A DNA stretch of 64,000 bases, taken from NCBI GenBank assembly GCA_033398695.1, contig CM065801.1, positions 6,014,001 to 6,078,000 of the forward strand, read 5' to 3'. Shown here piece after piece: positions 52,465-62,888 of the stretch. A program made the translations under genes and the position numbers. Each line of letters starts with the position of its first letter. Within the stretch, counting starts at the first letter, position 1. The stretch is from Orobanche coerulescens. Its lineage: Eukaryota; Streptophyta; Magnoliopsida; Lamiales; Orobanchaceae. Under the pieces are notes generated by a model. The model ran no database searches. It was not told the DNA's origin and saw only the letters and a list, made by a program, of their open reading frames with translations.

Positions 52465-54326
52465 TGTAACACCCCCAGAATACGTCCGGAAATGTTACAC
52501 GCCGTAGGCCCTTCTCACAAGGATCTACCAGGCTAAACTCCACTAGACTACACAATGATCGACCGACCGGGGTCAATCTAAATACAACGCAGACCGACAA
52601 GGTCATTAAACAATTCAGAAACTAATAAATTTAATATCTCCATGACAAAGAATAAACTTTCACACAAAAAGGGATGACAACTCCATTTAATAAAGGAAAA
52701 CCTACACCCGTGCAAGGGTGAGTACTCAACCAAATGGAAAATACCGACCCCGATGGAATAAATGCAAAAGACTCTGACTCTTGTGTGATTAGCATCGTCG
52801 TCTTCCATCTCCTTCCAAGCTAATCCCGTGACTGCTCCCGAGCTGCCAAAACCTGAGCGCATATGAGCACTCCACCCCGAAAACTCGGGGTTAGCAAGCG
52901 GAATTTTGCTAGTGCAAGTACATAATATACAAGATATACGAACAATAACAACACAAAATTCAACCATCGTGAAGCCTTAACACAAACCATACATTCCCAA
53001 AGTCAACAAGATAGCACTCGTATACACAAGGTGAAAAATAATCACATAGTCATATTCTCTATATGGAACATAACGCCAATCAAACTTTGGACGAGCCCAA
53101 GGAGTCAAAAGATTAAGTTCGAAAATCCATTTTTATAAAAGGAAAAGTATTTTGATAAGATAGTTTAAAAATATTATTAATGACTCGGGCCGTCTTGGGA
53201 TTTTGGAAATTGAATGGGAATACCTTTAGAAAATAATTTCAAAAGCTCTCGGGTCCTCGACCCAATTTATAGAACACTGCCACAAACGAAATCATTACAA
53301 CATCTCAAGGGGTTCTCAAACCAATCCAAATAACATCATCACGAGATCAATCATCTCAACATTTCACAGGGTCCTCGACCCAAATCACAGAATAGCACCA
53401 CAATACAATCGAAGGCACAAGCTCTCATTCGACATATCCTGCTCAAGACCCCCGATTAATTAACCCTCGGAGATTTCGTCAAACCTCCTTGGTTAATTAA
53501 CCCTGATACCAACGCTTCAAAACAAGTTGAAACAAACTTTTCAAAAACGCGAATCGCGGTCTATATCAAGACAAACGTTTAGAGAGAGTTTGAAAGATTT
53601 TAGATACGAACATCGTTCGGTAACGGGGTCTTAGCTATCACTCAAATACCCGTAACCAATCAGCCTGCCAGGCGCCTCCCTTGCGCACCTGTGTACCGGC
53701 GTTCACTTCCATCATGTTGGCCGCTCATTGAACATGTCACCGCACCGGAGTCACTCCCGCAAGAGCCGCCCCTTGCGCGCGCATTAGGTGACATCGGCGT
53801 TCACCACCCATATGGAGCCGCACATTGCAGCATACACCAGGCCGGAGTGCACGCCCCGCCCTCAGAGGTTCCCGGATACGACGTTTCTCACAACAAGTAT
53901 CCACATTATCACAAACATCAAGCACATGGACAAATGTCAAAACAATTTTCAACTCGGTACATCAAGTTACACAATTTTCTCCGCCAGTCCATAACCACAC
54001 AAATAAACAATAACACGCACGTTATCAATCAAACTCAATCACAATAAGCCTTCAAGCATAACCAACCAACACCGCACATATATCCCTATATTGCGACTCA
54101 ACCGAATATATATCTATATATATATATATATAACCTTACTATATTATAAGAGTAAATATAGTTTACCCATCAATCCAAGTCGAGTACGTCATCTAGTGTT
54201 AGTATTCATCACTCGTCATTCACCAATATAGGCGCTTATATCAATATATGTATATACATACATATATTTAACATATAAATATATATACATATATAAAACT
54301 AGATATATATATATATACATACACAC
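52465..54326 (-). repeat. Tekay-like LTR C (minus orientation), truncated
   Basis: The plus strand starts TGTAACACCCCCAGAATACG and has the module TGTTACACGCCG...ACCAGGCTAAACTCC, a CTAGTGCAAGTAC block at about 52908-52920 and GGGTCCTCGACCCAA repeats near 53253 and 53370. U3 is GC-rich at about 53660-53860. A TA-rich microsatellite at 54108-54320 and the Athila LTR at 54327 end it. Confidence 0.55.
54108..54320. repeat. TA/CATA microsatellite
   Basis: Runs of TATATATA and ATACATATAT make up most of the stretch, just before the Athila LTR. Confidence 0.8.
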
Positions 54327-56122
54327 TGATGAGTCGATTCTTGATCGACTCATTCTGTTCTTTCTAGTCGTGTTTTTGTTTGCTTTTTAGTATTTTTGTT
54401 CTCTTTTATGCGTGGTATGTGTGTTTTTAATTTATAGGTAGCCAAGCGAAGATTGTGGTGAAATATGCGCTTTCATAGCTAATATTGGAGTCCATGACGA
54501 TCAAAAGCTAAAACGGGGCCTAAAACGACGAAAGATTTAAGCAGTATCGGTCAAATCTCCTAAATCCCAGAATCTCCACTCCGAATCGAGATGTATTCTC
54601 CTTTGATATAAATTCCTCGTGAAATTAGCTTCGAAACGGTATATCATCTGCTAAAATCCGAGGTGAATTGATACAAGAACGAAGGATCTAGCCAAGAAGA
54701 CCAAAAGCCGGACTAGCCGCACTGTGCGACTCAACTAAGGCTGCACTGTGACTCGAGCCACATCAGGTAACTCGGCCGTGTCACAGGACACGGCCGGGTC
54801 TCATTCCAGCAAGAACTGCACTTTCCGGATGAGAAGAACTCGACCGTGCCTTTTGGGACACGGCCGAGTCACTTTCGGTCATTTCGCCTTTCCCGCATAG
54901 TGCTACACGGCCGAGCCTCTCGACAGACTACTTTTCGATTATTCAGCGCAGTGAGACACGGCCGTGTCCCAGGACACGGGCCGTGCCACTTTTTGTTTCA
55001 TGTCACTTTCCTTAACATCTTTGCATATTTTAAGCCTTTGTCTTGATTTTTTGGCTATAAAACAAAGTGGAGTGACCCCTTGAGAGGTGTACTTGTCTTG
55101 TGAAGAAGATATTTTGTGGAAAAACACAAGATTAGGGAGGAAAAACACCAAAAGAGTGGGAAAGAGAGATTTTCATCATCTTCCTTGTGTGTTCTTGGAG
55201 TGAGAAAAATACTTTAGTGAGATATAATAATTCCTTGTATAAATTTGTTGTGAGTTCTTGTAAGAAGATCATCAAACCTTCATCGGGAATTCGATTTCGG
55301 CATTTACAAGGGAAGTTTTACCATGTTTTGTTCTTCAATTTCCATTATTGTTGTTGAATTAATCATGTGTGGCTAAACACTTCATATGGGTTTTTAGATA
55401 TAGCCACACACATGTTTTTGATTGTTAGTTCCTTTTGATTTTCCGGATAAAGTTTGGGATTGTTCCTCTTGTTCGTTCTTCGTTTAAGAACTTTTGAATT
55501 AGATCATCAAACCTTTTTCATTGTTGTTATTATTATTCGAATCGAGGTTTTTATCGGTGTTCGCCATCAAACGACCCGAAAGAAGCGATTGTGAATGTTC
55601 TCGAGCTTTTTCGCGATCTTTTAACGATTTACCTCATCAAAAGTAGTCGGTTAATTGATTGTTAGCTAGGGTTTCGTCCCCATCAAAAGAGTATCCCTTA
55701 ATTTTCGTTGAGAACAATCGTGATTTTTAGAATTTCCGCCATCAAACAGATTTCTTTTAATCGTGAGCAATCGATAATTCCTAACCTTATTTATTTGAGT
55801 ATCGGAACTAATAATTGATTACGTGTGTGTCGGTGACTCTAAATTCCCATATTAATCTCATTATTGTTATCTCTCATTTATCCGACTATCAAATTGGTGT
55901 TGTTATCACTTAGTTCAATTTAAATTTTGTGCATTAGTAATTGTAATCATAATCAACCAATGATGTATTTTAATTTAATTTACTTTTGTTCATTCGACTA
56001 TTTGCCGAACATTATCGAATTTTAAACCGTTTCCAATTCCTCGAGAGATCGACCTCGGAGTTACTTGCCGCTTACTACAAGAGCGATTCGTACACTTGCG
56101 AGTATTTAATTTGAATCCATCA
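54327..56122 (+). repeat. 5' LTR of the Athila element
   Basis: It starts TGATGAGTCGATTCTTGATC after the TA microsatellite and ends CATCA just before the primer-binding site. U3 is 54327 to about 55080, with a palindrome array and TATA box. The rest is AT-rich without ORFs. The 3' partner is outside the window, so LTR age cannot be judged. Confidence 0.75.
54771..55062 (+). promoter_or_regulatory. Athila LTR promoter: ACACGGCCGTGT array plus TATA box
   Basis: Paired sites, CTCGGCCGTGTC-n4-GGACACGGCCGGGTC (54771-54800), a second pair at 54841-54870, a single ACACGGCCGAG near 54905 and a third pair GACACGGCCGTGTC...GGACACGGGCCGTG (54955-54986). TATAAAA is at 55056-55062. Confidence 0.6.
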
Positions 56123-56128
56123 AGTTTT

Positions 56129-56146
56129 TGGCGCGTTCTTGGAATT
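56129..56146 (+). other. Athila primer-binding site, diverged
   Basis: TGGCGCGTTCTTGGAATTGG follows the LTR end. Its TGGCGC start is the usual beginning of the Athila site (thought to match tRNA-Asp). The rest differs from the common GTTGCCGGGG, so it may be mutated. Confidence 0.5.
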
Positions 56147-56317
56147 GGCGTTTAATTTTTAATCTTGTTTTAATGATAGTTGAATTGCTATTCTTGATCA
56201 ATACTATTTCGATAAAATTCGCCCTTACTTCCTTTGTTTATACTTGGTAGGAGATCGTTGGGTAACCCGATTCTTCCACCGATAGACGAAGTTCAAAGAA
56301 TTAGAGCACCAAAAATA

Positions 56318-56809
56318 ATGGCCACAACATCAATGGCAAGCAGCGAGGTGAATCCGGACTTTGAAGAGCGACTTTTGATCCAAGAAGAAAACACTCGTCA
56401 ACCAAGGGTTGAGAATGTTGCACAAAATATAGATGAGGAAGAAATTCGTCAACCAAGGTTTCCGAGATATGATAATGTTGGGCGCAATCAAGGGATACCG
56501 GAAGCTCAACAAGGAAGGTACTTTTATCCGAGACAACCACCCGTCGGAATGCAATATGGAGCGAATTATTATCCCGGACCTCAATATGGGATGGAGGCGA
56601 ACTATAACATGCCGCAACAACCTCCGGTCGAACATCTTATGAGGGACTATGCAAAGCCCGTAGTGAACACCGCCATTTCATGCATCCAAGTGCTTAGCCG
56701 CAAGGAACTACCACATAAGCGGATTTCACATCGAGCAATTGCCCTCATTTCACGGACTAGCACGAGAGGATCCGTTATCATTCATCCGAGATTTCTATGT
56801 GGCGATTGA
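56318..56809 (+). pseudogene. gag: Athila gag, N-terminal part
   Basis: ATG at 56318 (MATTSMASSEVNPDFEE). An acidic start is followed by a Gln/Pro/Tyr-rich section (YYPGPQYGMEANYNMPQQ) and then LMRDYAKPVVNTAISCIQ, which is a common Athila gag entry into the capsid. A frameshift near 56700 moves the capsid into the next frame. Confidence 0.75.
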
Positions 56810-57197
56810 TAACTTCCCATTGAATGGGTTGAGCGAGGATCAACTACGAATGAAGTGTTTCCCTTATACACTCAAGGATGGCGAAACAATGGTTGATGAC
56901 TTTGGCACCGGATCACTAAGAACATGGGATGAAGTTTACGATAAATTCATTACCAAGTACTTCTCCCATTCAAAAGCAGCGCAATTGAGAACTCAAATCT
57001 CAACTTTCGGACAACAAGACGGAGAGGCATTTCACGAAGCGTGGGACCGATTCAAAATGCTACTCATTCAATGCCCACACCATCACTATCCGCTTCAACT
57101 ACTCAATCAATTCTTCTATGACGGATTGACTCAATATTGCCAAGGAGCGGTAGATAATGCAGCCGGTGGTTCGTTTTGGGGTTTGACGGAGAGATAA
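56739..57197 (+). pseudogene. gag: Athila gag capsid part
   Basis: The frame reads FHGLAREDPLSFIRDFYVAI, then LRMKCFPYTLKDG and WDEVYDKFITKYFSHSKAAQ, ending LNQFFYDGLTQ, the classic Athila capsid. It stops with a TAA at 57195-57197. The next frame at 57207 is in the same phase, so only this single stop interrupts gag. Confidence 0.85.
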
Positions 57198-57206
57198 GCA
57201 TATGAC

Positions 57207-59213
57207 GTGTATGAAACATTGGGAGCAAATTCTCAACAAAAAAGTGTACGTGTTCGTAGGGGAGCCGTGCACCAAGTGAGCGAGAAGGACGAGATGCAAT
57301 CTAAAATCGATGAGTTGACAAATGAAATAAGACAACTCAAGACTCAAAATAAACCTTCTAGCTCACGACTTTGCGAGATTTGCGGAGCACCCGGACATGA
57401 TGCCAATTCATGGCCTCATACTTTTCCAGGAGAACAAACCGAACAAGTTAATTGGGCTATGGGGCAAAGCACGGGAAGGCCCGAATGGGAAGAGAGGAGA
57501 AATAATTATGGCGGAAACGCAAGAAATGTACCTCTCCCAAATACTTATCATCCAGGGCTAAGAAACCATCCGAATTTCTCATGGAGAAACAACAACCCGG
57601 TGCCATACGACACAAACGCCCAAGCTCAATACAACGGAGGAAACCGAGCCCAACAACCAACGCGAAGTGAACCACCTCCACAACAAAGGAACTCTCTTGA
57701 GGAGAGTATAGCGGCATTCATTAAGGAGAGCAAGGAAAACCGAGAGGAGAACAATAAAAGGTTCGAATCTTTAGAAGCTTCGATGAAGAAAATGGAGGTC
57801 CAAATTGGGCAACTTGCTACCGAGGCACGTAGACAAAAAAGGGGTAAACTACCGAGTCAACCCGAGCAAGCTCAAGCCATTACCACTCTCCGAAGTGGTA
57901 AAGTGATTAATAAAGAAGTTAATTCCGAAGTAAAAGAAAGAGGCGATGAGAAAGAAGACGAGTCGGGAAATCAAGAAGAGAAAATAGACGAAGCAACTTC
58001 AACTTCCAAGCTTCACAAATCCGCTCAACCATATAAGCCACCAATTCCTTTCCCGAGCCGTCTGAGAAAAGCAAAGCAAGATGAGCAATTTTCCGAAATC
58101 TACGACATGCTTTCAAAGGTTCATGTCAACTTACCTCTTTTGGATGTTGTGAAGAACATTCCCGCTTATACAAAATTTTTCAAAGAGTTGACCTCAAACA
58201 AAAGAAGATACAATGGGAACGAGAAAGTAGTACTCTACGAGGTAGAAGCAAGGGGTCAAAAGAAAGGCGATCCCGGAAGTTTTATGATCGACATTACTAT
58301 GGGAGACAAGAGAGTTGCTCGTGGGATGCTAGATTTGGGGGCAAGTGTGAATCTCATGCCATACTCGACCTATTTGAGGCTTGGACTCGGGGGAATAAAA
58401 CCGACAATAATGACTCTTCAAATGGCGGATAGGTCGGTGAAATACCCCAAAGGAGTCATTGAAGACCTATTAGTGCAAGTGGACAAGTTGGTGATTCCGG
58501 CCGATTTTGTTATCTTGGAGGTGAGCGATTTCGGGACAAGCGAAAATGAAGGGACAATACTTCTAGGACGGCCGTTCATGCGTACAACAAAAACAATCGT
58601 CGATGTTGATGAAGGAAAGGTCACCATGACCGTCTTGGGCGAAACCGTGGAAATCAACGTGTTCGGTTCATCTCCTATCCCTTCTCATATTTATGCTTCC
58701 CATGATATGAATTTTGTTGATTGCATTGATTCTTTGGTTGATGATATATATTTTCATGATGATGTAGGTGACACGTTGCATGATGCTCTAACCGTTGAGC
58801 ATGATATGGGGCTTAATAATCTAGAAATAGAAAGATATGTTGCGTTATTAGATAATTCCGAAATAATTGATGAAGTTGACGGTTTTAAGATACCGTTGGA
58901 ATTAAAATTTGAGGAGCCCATTGAAATCACCCCACCCCAACTTGAATTGAAAGAACTTCCGACACATCTTAAATATGTTTTCTTAGGCAAAAGTGACACT
59001 TACCCTGTAATTGTCTCTTCCGAATTAACTCCTTTGCAAGAAAACAAATTAGTAGAAGTTCTAACTAAGTTAAAAGAAGCGATTGGGTGGAGTATTTCCG
59101 ATATCAAGGGAATAAGTCCGGTTAGGTGCATGCATAAAATAATTCTTGAGGAAAATGTTAAACCGGTTAGGCAACCTCAAAGGCGTTTGAATCCGAACAT
59201 GCAGAAGTTGTGA
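57207..59213 (+). CDS. gag-pro: Athila gag C-terminus and protease, 668 residues open
   Basis: A zinc knuckle begins CEICGAPGHD around residues 56-65, but its last Cys is a Trp (NSWPH). After a long charged linker comes the aspartic protease with DLGAS at 58332-58346, followed by ILLGRPFMRTT. The frame then runs into the start of RT (VRQPQRRLNPNM) and is lost near 59205 by a frameshift. The protease would cut gag-pol. Confidence 0.85.
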   Translation: MYETLGANSQQKSVRVRRGAVHQVSEKDEMQSKIDELTNEIRQLKTQNKPSSSRLCEICGAPGHDANSWPHTFPGEQTEQVNWAMGQSTGRPEWEERRNNYGGNARNVPLPNTYHPGLRNHPNFSWRNNNPVPYDTNAQAQYNGGNRAQQPTRSEPPPQQRNSLEESIAAFIKESKENREENNKRFESLEASMKKMEVQIGQLATEARRQKRGKLPSQPEQAQAITTLRSGKVINKEVNSEVKERGDEKEDESGNQEEKIDEATSTSKLHKSAQPYKPPIPFPSRLRKAKQDEQFSEIYDMLSKVHVNLPLLDVVKNIPAYTKFFKELTSNKRRYNGNEKVVLYEVEARGQKKGDPGSFMIDITMGDKRVARGMLDLGASVNLMPYSTYLRLGLGGIKPTIMTLQMADRSVKYPKGVIEDLLVQVDKLVIPADFVILEVSDFGTSENEGTILLGRPFMRTTKTIVDVDEGKVTMTVLGETVEINVFGSSPIPSHIYASHDMNFVDCIDSLVDDIYFHDDVGDTLHDALTVEHDMGLNNLEIERYVALLDNSEIIDEVDGFKIPLELKFEEPIEITPPQLELKELPTHLKYVFLGKSDTYPVIVSSELTPLQENKLVEVLTKLKEAIGWSISDIKGISPVRCMHKIILEENVKPVRQPQRRLNPNMQKL

Positions 59214-59218
59214 AAAAG

Positions 59219-60241
59219 GAAGTTTTAAAATTGCTAGATGTCGAGTCATCTACCCGATATCCGACGGTAAGTGGGTGAGTCCTGTGCATGTAGTGCCTAA
59301 GAAATCTGGAATAACGGTGGTTCGTAACGATAAAAATGAATTGGTGCCCACTAGAACGGTAACGGTTGGAGGATGTGCATTGATTAGGAAATTAAATGCC
59401 GTAACAAAAAGGATCATTTTCCTCTACCTTTCATTGATCAAATGTTGGAGCGTTTAGTGGGCATGATTATTACTATTTTCTAGATGGTCTTTCGTGTTTC
59501 TATCAAATTCCTATTGCTCGGAAGATCAAGAGAAGACCACTTTCACTTGCCCTTTTGGCACTTTTGCCTTTAGGAGGATGCCGTTTGGTCTTTGCAATGC
59601 CCCGCCACTTTTCAAAGGTGCATGCTATCTATATTCTCGACTTGTTAGAAAGATCCATCGAGGTATTCATGGACGACTTCTGTATTTGGAACCACTTTCG
59701 ATGATTGTTTAAATAATTTGACTATTGTGCTAGAACGATGTATTGAGTGTAATCTTACACTTAGTTGGGAAAAGAGTCATTTTATGGTAAAACAAGGTCT
59801 TGTTCTAGGTCATATGGTTTCCAATAAAGGAATGGAGGTTGATAAGGCTAAAGTCGATTTGATTGTTAAATTACCTCCACCTTCTTGTGTCAAAGAGGTT
59901 CAAGCTTTTTAGGGCATGCCGGGTTTTATAGGCGTTTTATTAAAGATTTTTCGAAAATTGCCCGCCCTTTGAGTAACCTTTTGTGCAAAGATGCTAAATT
60001 TGATTTTACCGAGGAATGTTTAGTCGGTTTCAACGCTTTGAAAGAAAAGTTAACTTCAACACCGATTGTTGTCGCTCCCGATTGGTCTCTCCCTTTTGAA
60101 ATTATGTGTGATGCGTCTGACTTTGCTATAGGTGCCGTTTTGGGGCAAAGAGTGAATAAATTCTTCCACGTGATTTACTATGCGAGTAAAACGCTCGATG
60201 AAGCTCAAGCTAATTACACCACCACCGAAAAGAATTTTTAG
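59219..60241 (+). pseudogene. pol: Athila reverse transcriptase and start of RNase H
   Basis: Pieces in several frames (59275-59457, 59494-59712, 59718-59912, 59885-60241) give PVHVVPKKSGITVV, FAFRRMPFGLCNAP, the catalytic FMDDF at 59666-59680, LGHMVSNKGMEVDKAKV and AGFYRRFIKDFSKIARPL. RNase H starts in CDASDFAIGAVLGQR. At least five frameshifts or stops occur. Confidence 0.8.
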
Positions 60242-60905
60242 CCGTTGTATTTTCTTTAGACAAATTTCGATCCTACTGGTTGGCTCAAAGGTGATTGTGC
60301 ATACGGATCACGCCGCATTGAAATATTTACTAAAAAAATCCGATGCAAAACCAAGATTGATTCGGTGGGTTCTTTTGCTGCAAGAATTTGATTTGGAATT
60401 CAAAGATAAAAAGGGGTCGGAAAACGTTGTGGCCGACCATCTATCTAGGCTAACCGAGGGTGATAATTTTAAGCTTGATAATCATTTGCCAATTGTTGAA
60501 ACTTTCCCCGATGAGCAATTATTCGATGTAACAAGGACACCTTGGTATGCTGATATTGTCAATTACATTGTTAGTGGTGTTTTGCAGCCCGACTTAACCT
60601 ATCAAGGGAAGAAGATGTTCGTTTCCATGTGCAGGCATTACTTTTGGGACGAGCCTTATTTATTCAGGCTGGGGCCTGATCAGATATTCCGACGTTGTGT
60701 CCCGGAGGAAGAGCACGAGAGCATATTGTTATTTTGCCATGAGTTGCACTGTGGAGGACATTTTAGCGCAAAGAAAACGGCTCACAAGGTCCTTCAATCG
60801 GGATTCTACCGCCAACATTGTTTAAGGATGCCTATTTCCATTGCAAGAGTTGCGATCGTTGTCAACGAACGGGGAATATTAGCAAAAGGAATGAGATGCC
60901 GTTGA
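60180..60905 (+). pseudogene. pol: Athila RNase H end and integrase zinc domain
   Basis: [20 protein letters not shown] and VVADHLSRL mark the end of RNase H. The integrase zinc-binding part has [16 protein letters not shown], after which the frame shifts near 60818. The first ~15 residues are out of frame. Confidence 0.8.
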
Positions 60906-61834
60906 CAAACAACCTTGTTGTGGAACTTTTCGATGTTTGGGGAGTGGATTTTATGGGTCCTTTTCCAATTTCCCATGGTTTTGAGTATATTCTAGTTGCT
61001 GTAGACTACGTATCTAAATGGGTGAAAGCAATTCCAACCCGAACTAACGATGCTAACGTGGTTTGCAATTTTTTTAGGGATGTGATTTTTTGCAGGTTCG
61101 GGACGCCTAGGGCCGTAATCAGCGACAGAGGCACGCATTTTTGCAATAAACAACTTGCAGGCTTGCTTAAGAAGTACAATGTGATGCATAAGGTCGCAAC
61201 AGCGTATCATCCACAAACTTCCGGGCAAGTAGAAGTAAGCAATCGGCAAATAAAGGCAGTGCTCGAAAAGACGGTGAAACCAACAAGAAAAGACTGGGCA
61301 TTAAAGTTGAATGACGCTTTATGGGCATACCGCACGGCCTACAAAACTCCAATCGGAATGAGTCCGTATCGCCTAGTATTTGGGAAAGCATGTCATCTAC
61401 CCGTTGAGCTAGAACACAAGGCGTATTGGGCAATCAAAGCGCTCAATTTAGATCAAGAAAAGGCGGGCGAGGAACGACTATTGCATTTAAACGAGCTTGA
61501 TGAGATGCGATATGAGGCGTACGAAAATGCTAAACTCTACAAAGAACGGACGAAACGGTATCATGATAAGCGTATCGTTCGTAAATCTCTCGAACCCGGT
61601 ATGGATGTTTTGCTACATAACTCCCGTCTCAAACTTATGCCCGGAAAATTGGTATCGCGATGGGGCGGACCATTCAAAGTCGTTAAAGTATGGCCGCACG
61701 GAGCGGTTGAACTTCTTGATCCTCGGAAGAACGAGCATTTTAAAGTAAATGGGCATAGAGTGAAGCCGTATTTCGGACGAACCGAAGAAATCAATGCGTT
61801 CGAGTGCATAGAGGTGCACGACGTTGAAGCTTGA
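60818..61834 (+). CDS. int: Athila integrase, 338 residues intact
   Basis: CKSCDRCQR completes the zinc site. The catalytic triad is complete: Asp44 (GVDFMGPFP), Asp103 (SDRGTHFCN) and Glu139 (GQVEVSNRQ), 35 residues between the last two as in the D,D-35-E family. The C-terminal part has [20 protein letters not shown] and a GPF-type region ([15 protein letters not shown]). No chromodomain follows, as expected for Athila. Confidence 0.9.
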   Translation: MFKDAYFHCKSCDRCQRTGNISKRNEMPLTNNLVVELFDVWGVDFMGPFPISHGFEYILVAVDYVSKWVKAIPTRTNDANVVCNFFRDVIFCRFGTPRAVISDRGTHFCNKQLAGLLKKYNVMHKVATAYHPQTSGQVEVSNRQIKAVLEKTVKPTRKDWALKLNDALWAYRTAYKTPIGMSPYRLVFGKACHLPVELEHKAYWAIKALNLDQEKAGEERLLHLNELDEMRYEAYENAKLYKERTKRYHDKRIVRKSLEPGMDVLLHNSRLKLMPGKLVSRWGGPFKVVKVWPHGAVELLDPRKNEHFKVNGHRVKPYFGRTEEINAFECIEVHDVEA

Positions 61835-62038
61835 GCAGTGGGAAGAAGTCGAGCTAAAGACTATAAAAAAGCGCTACTTGGGAGGCAACCCAACGTTTTA
61901 GTTAGATTTTTTTTGTCTTTTATTTTTCGCATTTATTTTCCTTGTTTGTTTTTATCCGATTCAAAGCGGCCAGGTTATTGTGGGTACTAAAATTGCAGAA
62001 GCGATGCGTTTTGAAACTAATAATGCGGAGAGGAAGGA
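61835..62038 (+). other. Post-integrase segment with conserved Athila motif
   Basis: GCGCTACTTGGGAGGCAACC (about 61871-61890) follows the integrase stop. A similar string is typical after pol in Athila elements. Its role is unknown. Confidence 0.6.
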
Positions 62039-62294
62039 CACGGCCGAGTTGCCACAGGACACGGCCGGGCCTCAAAACAGTGGGAATTTGATTATTTCGA
62101 ACAGGACGACACGGCCGTGTCACAGAACACGGTCGGGCCTCAATACAGCAAGAGTTGGATTTCCGTGATAGTACGACACGACCGTGTCGTAGGACACGGC
62201 CGAGTCGGCCGACAGTAGGTTTTGAGTTATTCCGCACAGCACGACACGACCGTGTCATATTCAACACGGCCGTGTCAGTCGGTCAGTATAAAAA
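62039..62294 (+). promoter_or_regulatory. Internal promoter candidate: ACACGGCCGTGT array plus TATA box
   Basis: Four paired sites at about 62039-62072, 62105-62138, 62175-62206 and 62243-62276 (for example GACACGGCCGTGTC with a partner 8-10 bases later), then TATAAAAA at 62287-62294 and a C/T-rich initiator region. The same paired motif forms the U3 array of the 5' LTR. Confidence 0.6.
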
Positions 62295-62888
62295 GGCAAC
62301 ACGGCCGTTTCCCCAATTTTACCTTCTCCAACTTTTATCTTTCTCCCTCCCGGCGAAACCTGCGAACCCTAGCTGCTGCAGTGTCGATTTTTCTCTTCGT
62401 TTTTAAAGAAATTTTATGCAAAATCAAGAAGAGATACAAGAATCAACTTTATAATCATCATCTTTCAACCAATTTCATTCATCTGAGGAGCAACTCGGAC
62501 GAATTTGGACCAGGGTTTAATTTTCTTTCTTTCTTCAAATTCTCCGATATCAAGGTATGATTCTAATGTTTTTGATGATTATTCTTTGTTATGAACATGC
62601 TATGATGATTTGAATCGATAGCCCTCAATTATCTAGGGTTCTTGAGTGGATTGAAGTTGATGAAATTTGGGGGTTTTGAATAATTCTTAATGCATTGATG
62701 ATTAAATTTATCGATTGAAAATTTTTGTAATTAAGAGATAGTTTTCCATGATAAAGATGATGAATTTAAACGATAATTTTGCTTGGGAGACGTTTTGATC
62801 GATAGGGGGAATTTTATTGCTTGATATAAGTTTGGGGGAGGGATACGTTTCAAATACTTGGATAATGATAGATTAAATTTTTGCAGAA
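62295..62888 (+). other. Leader of the third ORF with a candidate intron (62555-62886)
   Basis: The C/T-rich leader has no upstream coding frame. CAAG|GTATGA (exon end 62554) and TTTTTGCAG (ending 62886) are strong donor and acceptor signals. The acceptor lies two bases before the ORF's ATG. The interior is T-rich as plant introns are. Confidence 0.55.

Noticed and set aside
53691..54047. 118-codon frame in LTR C
   Set aside because: Lies in the GC-rich U3-like part of a reversed LTR with competing frames; no domain.
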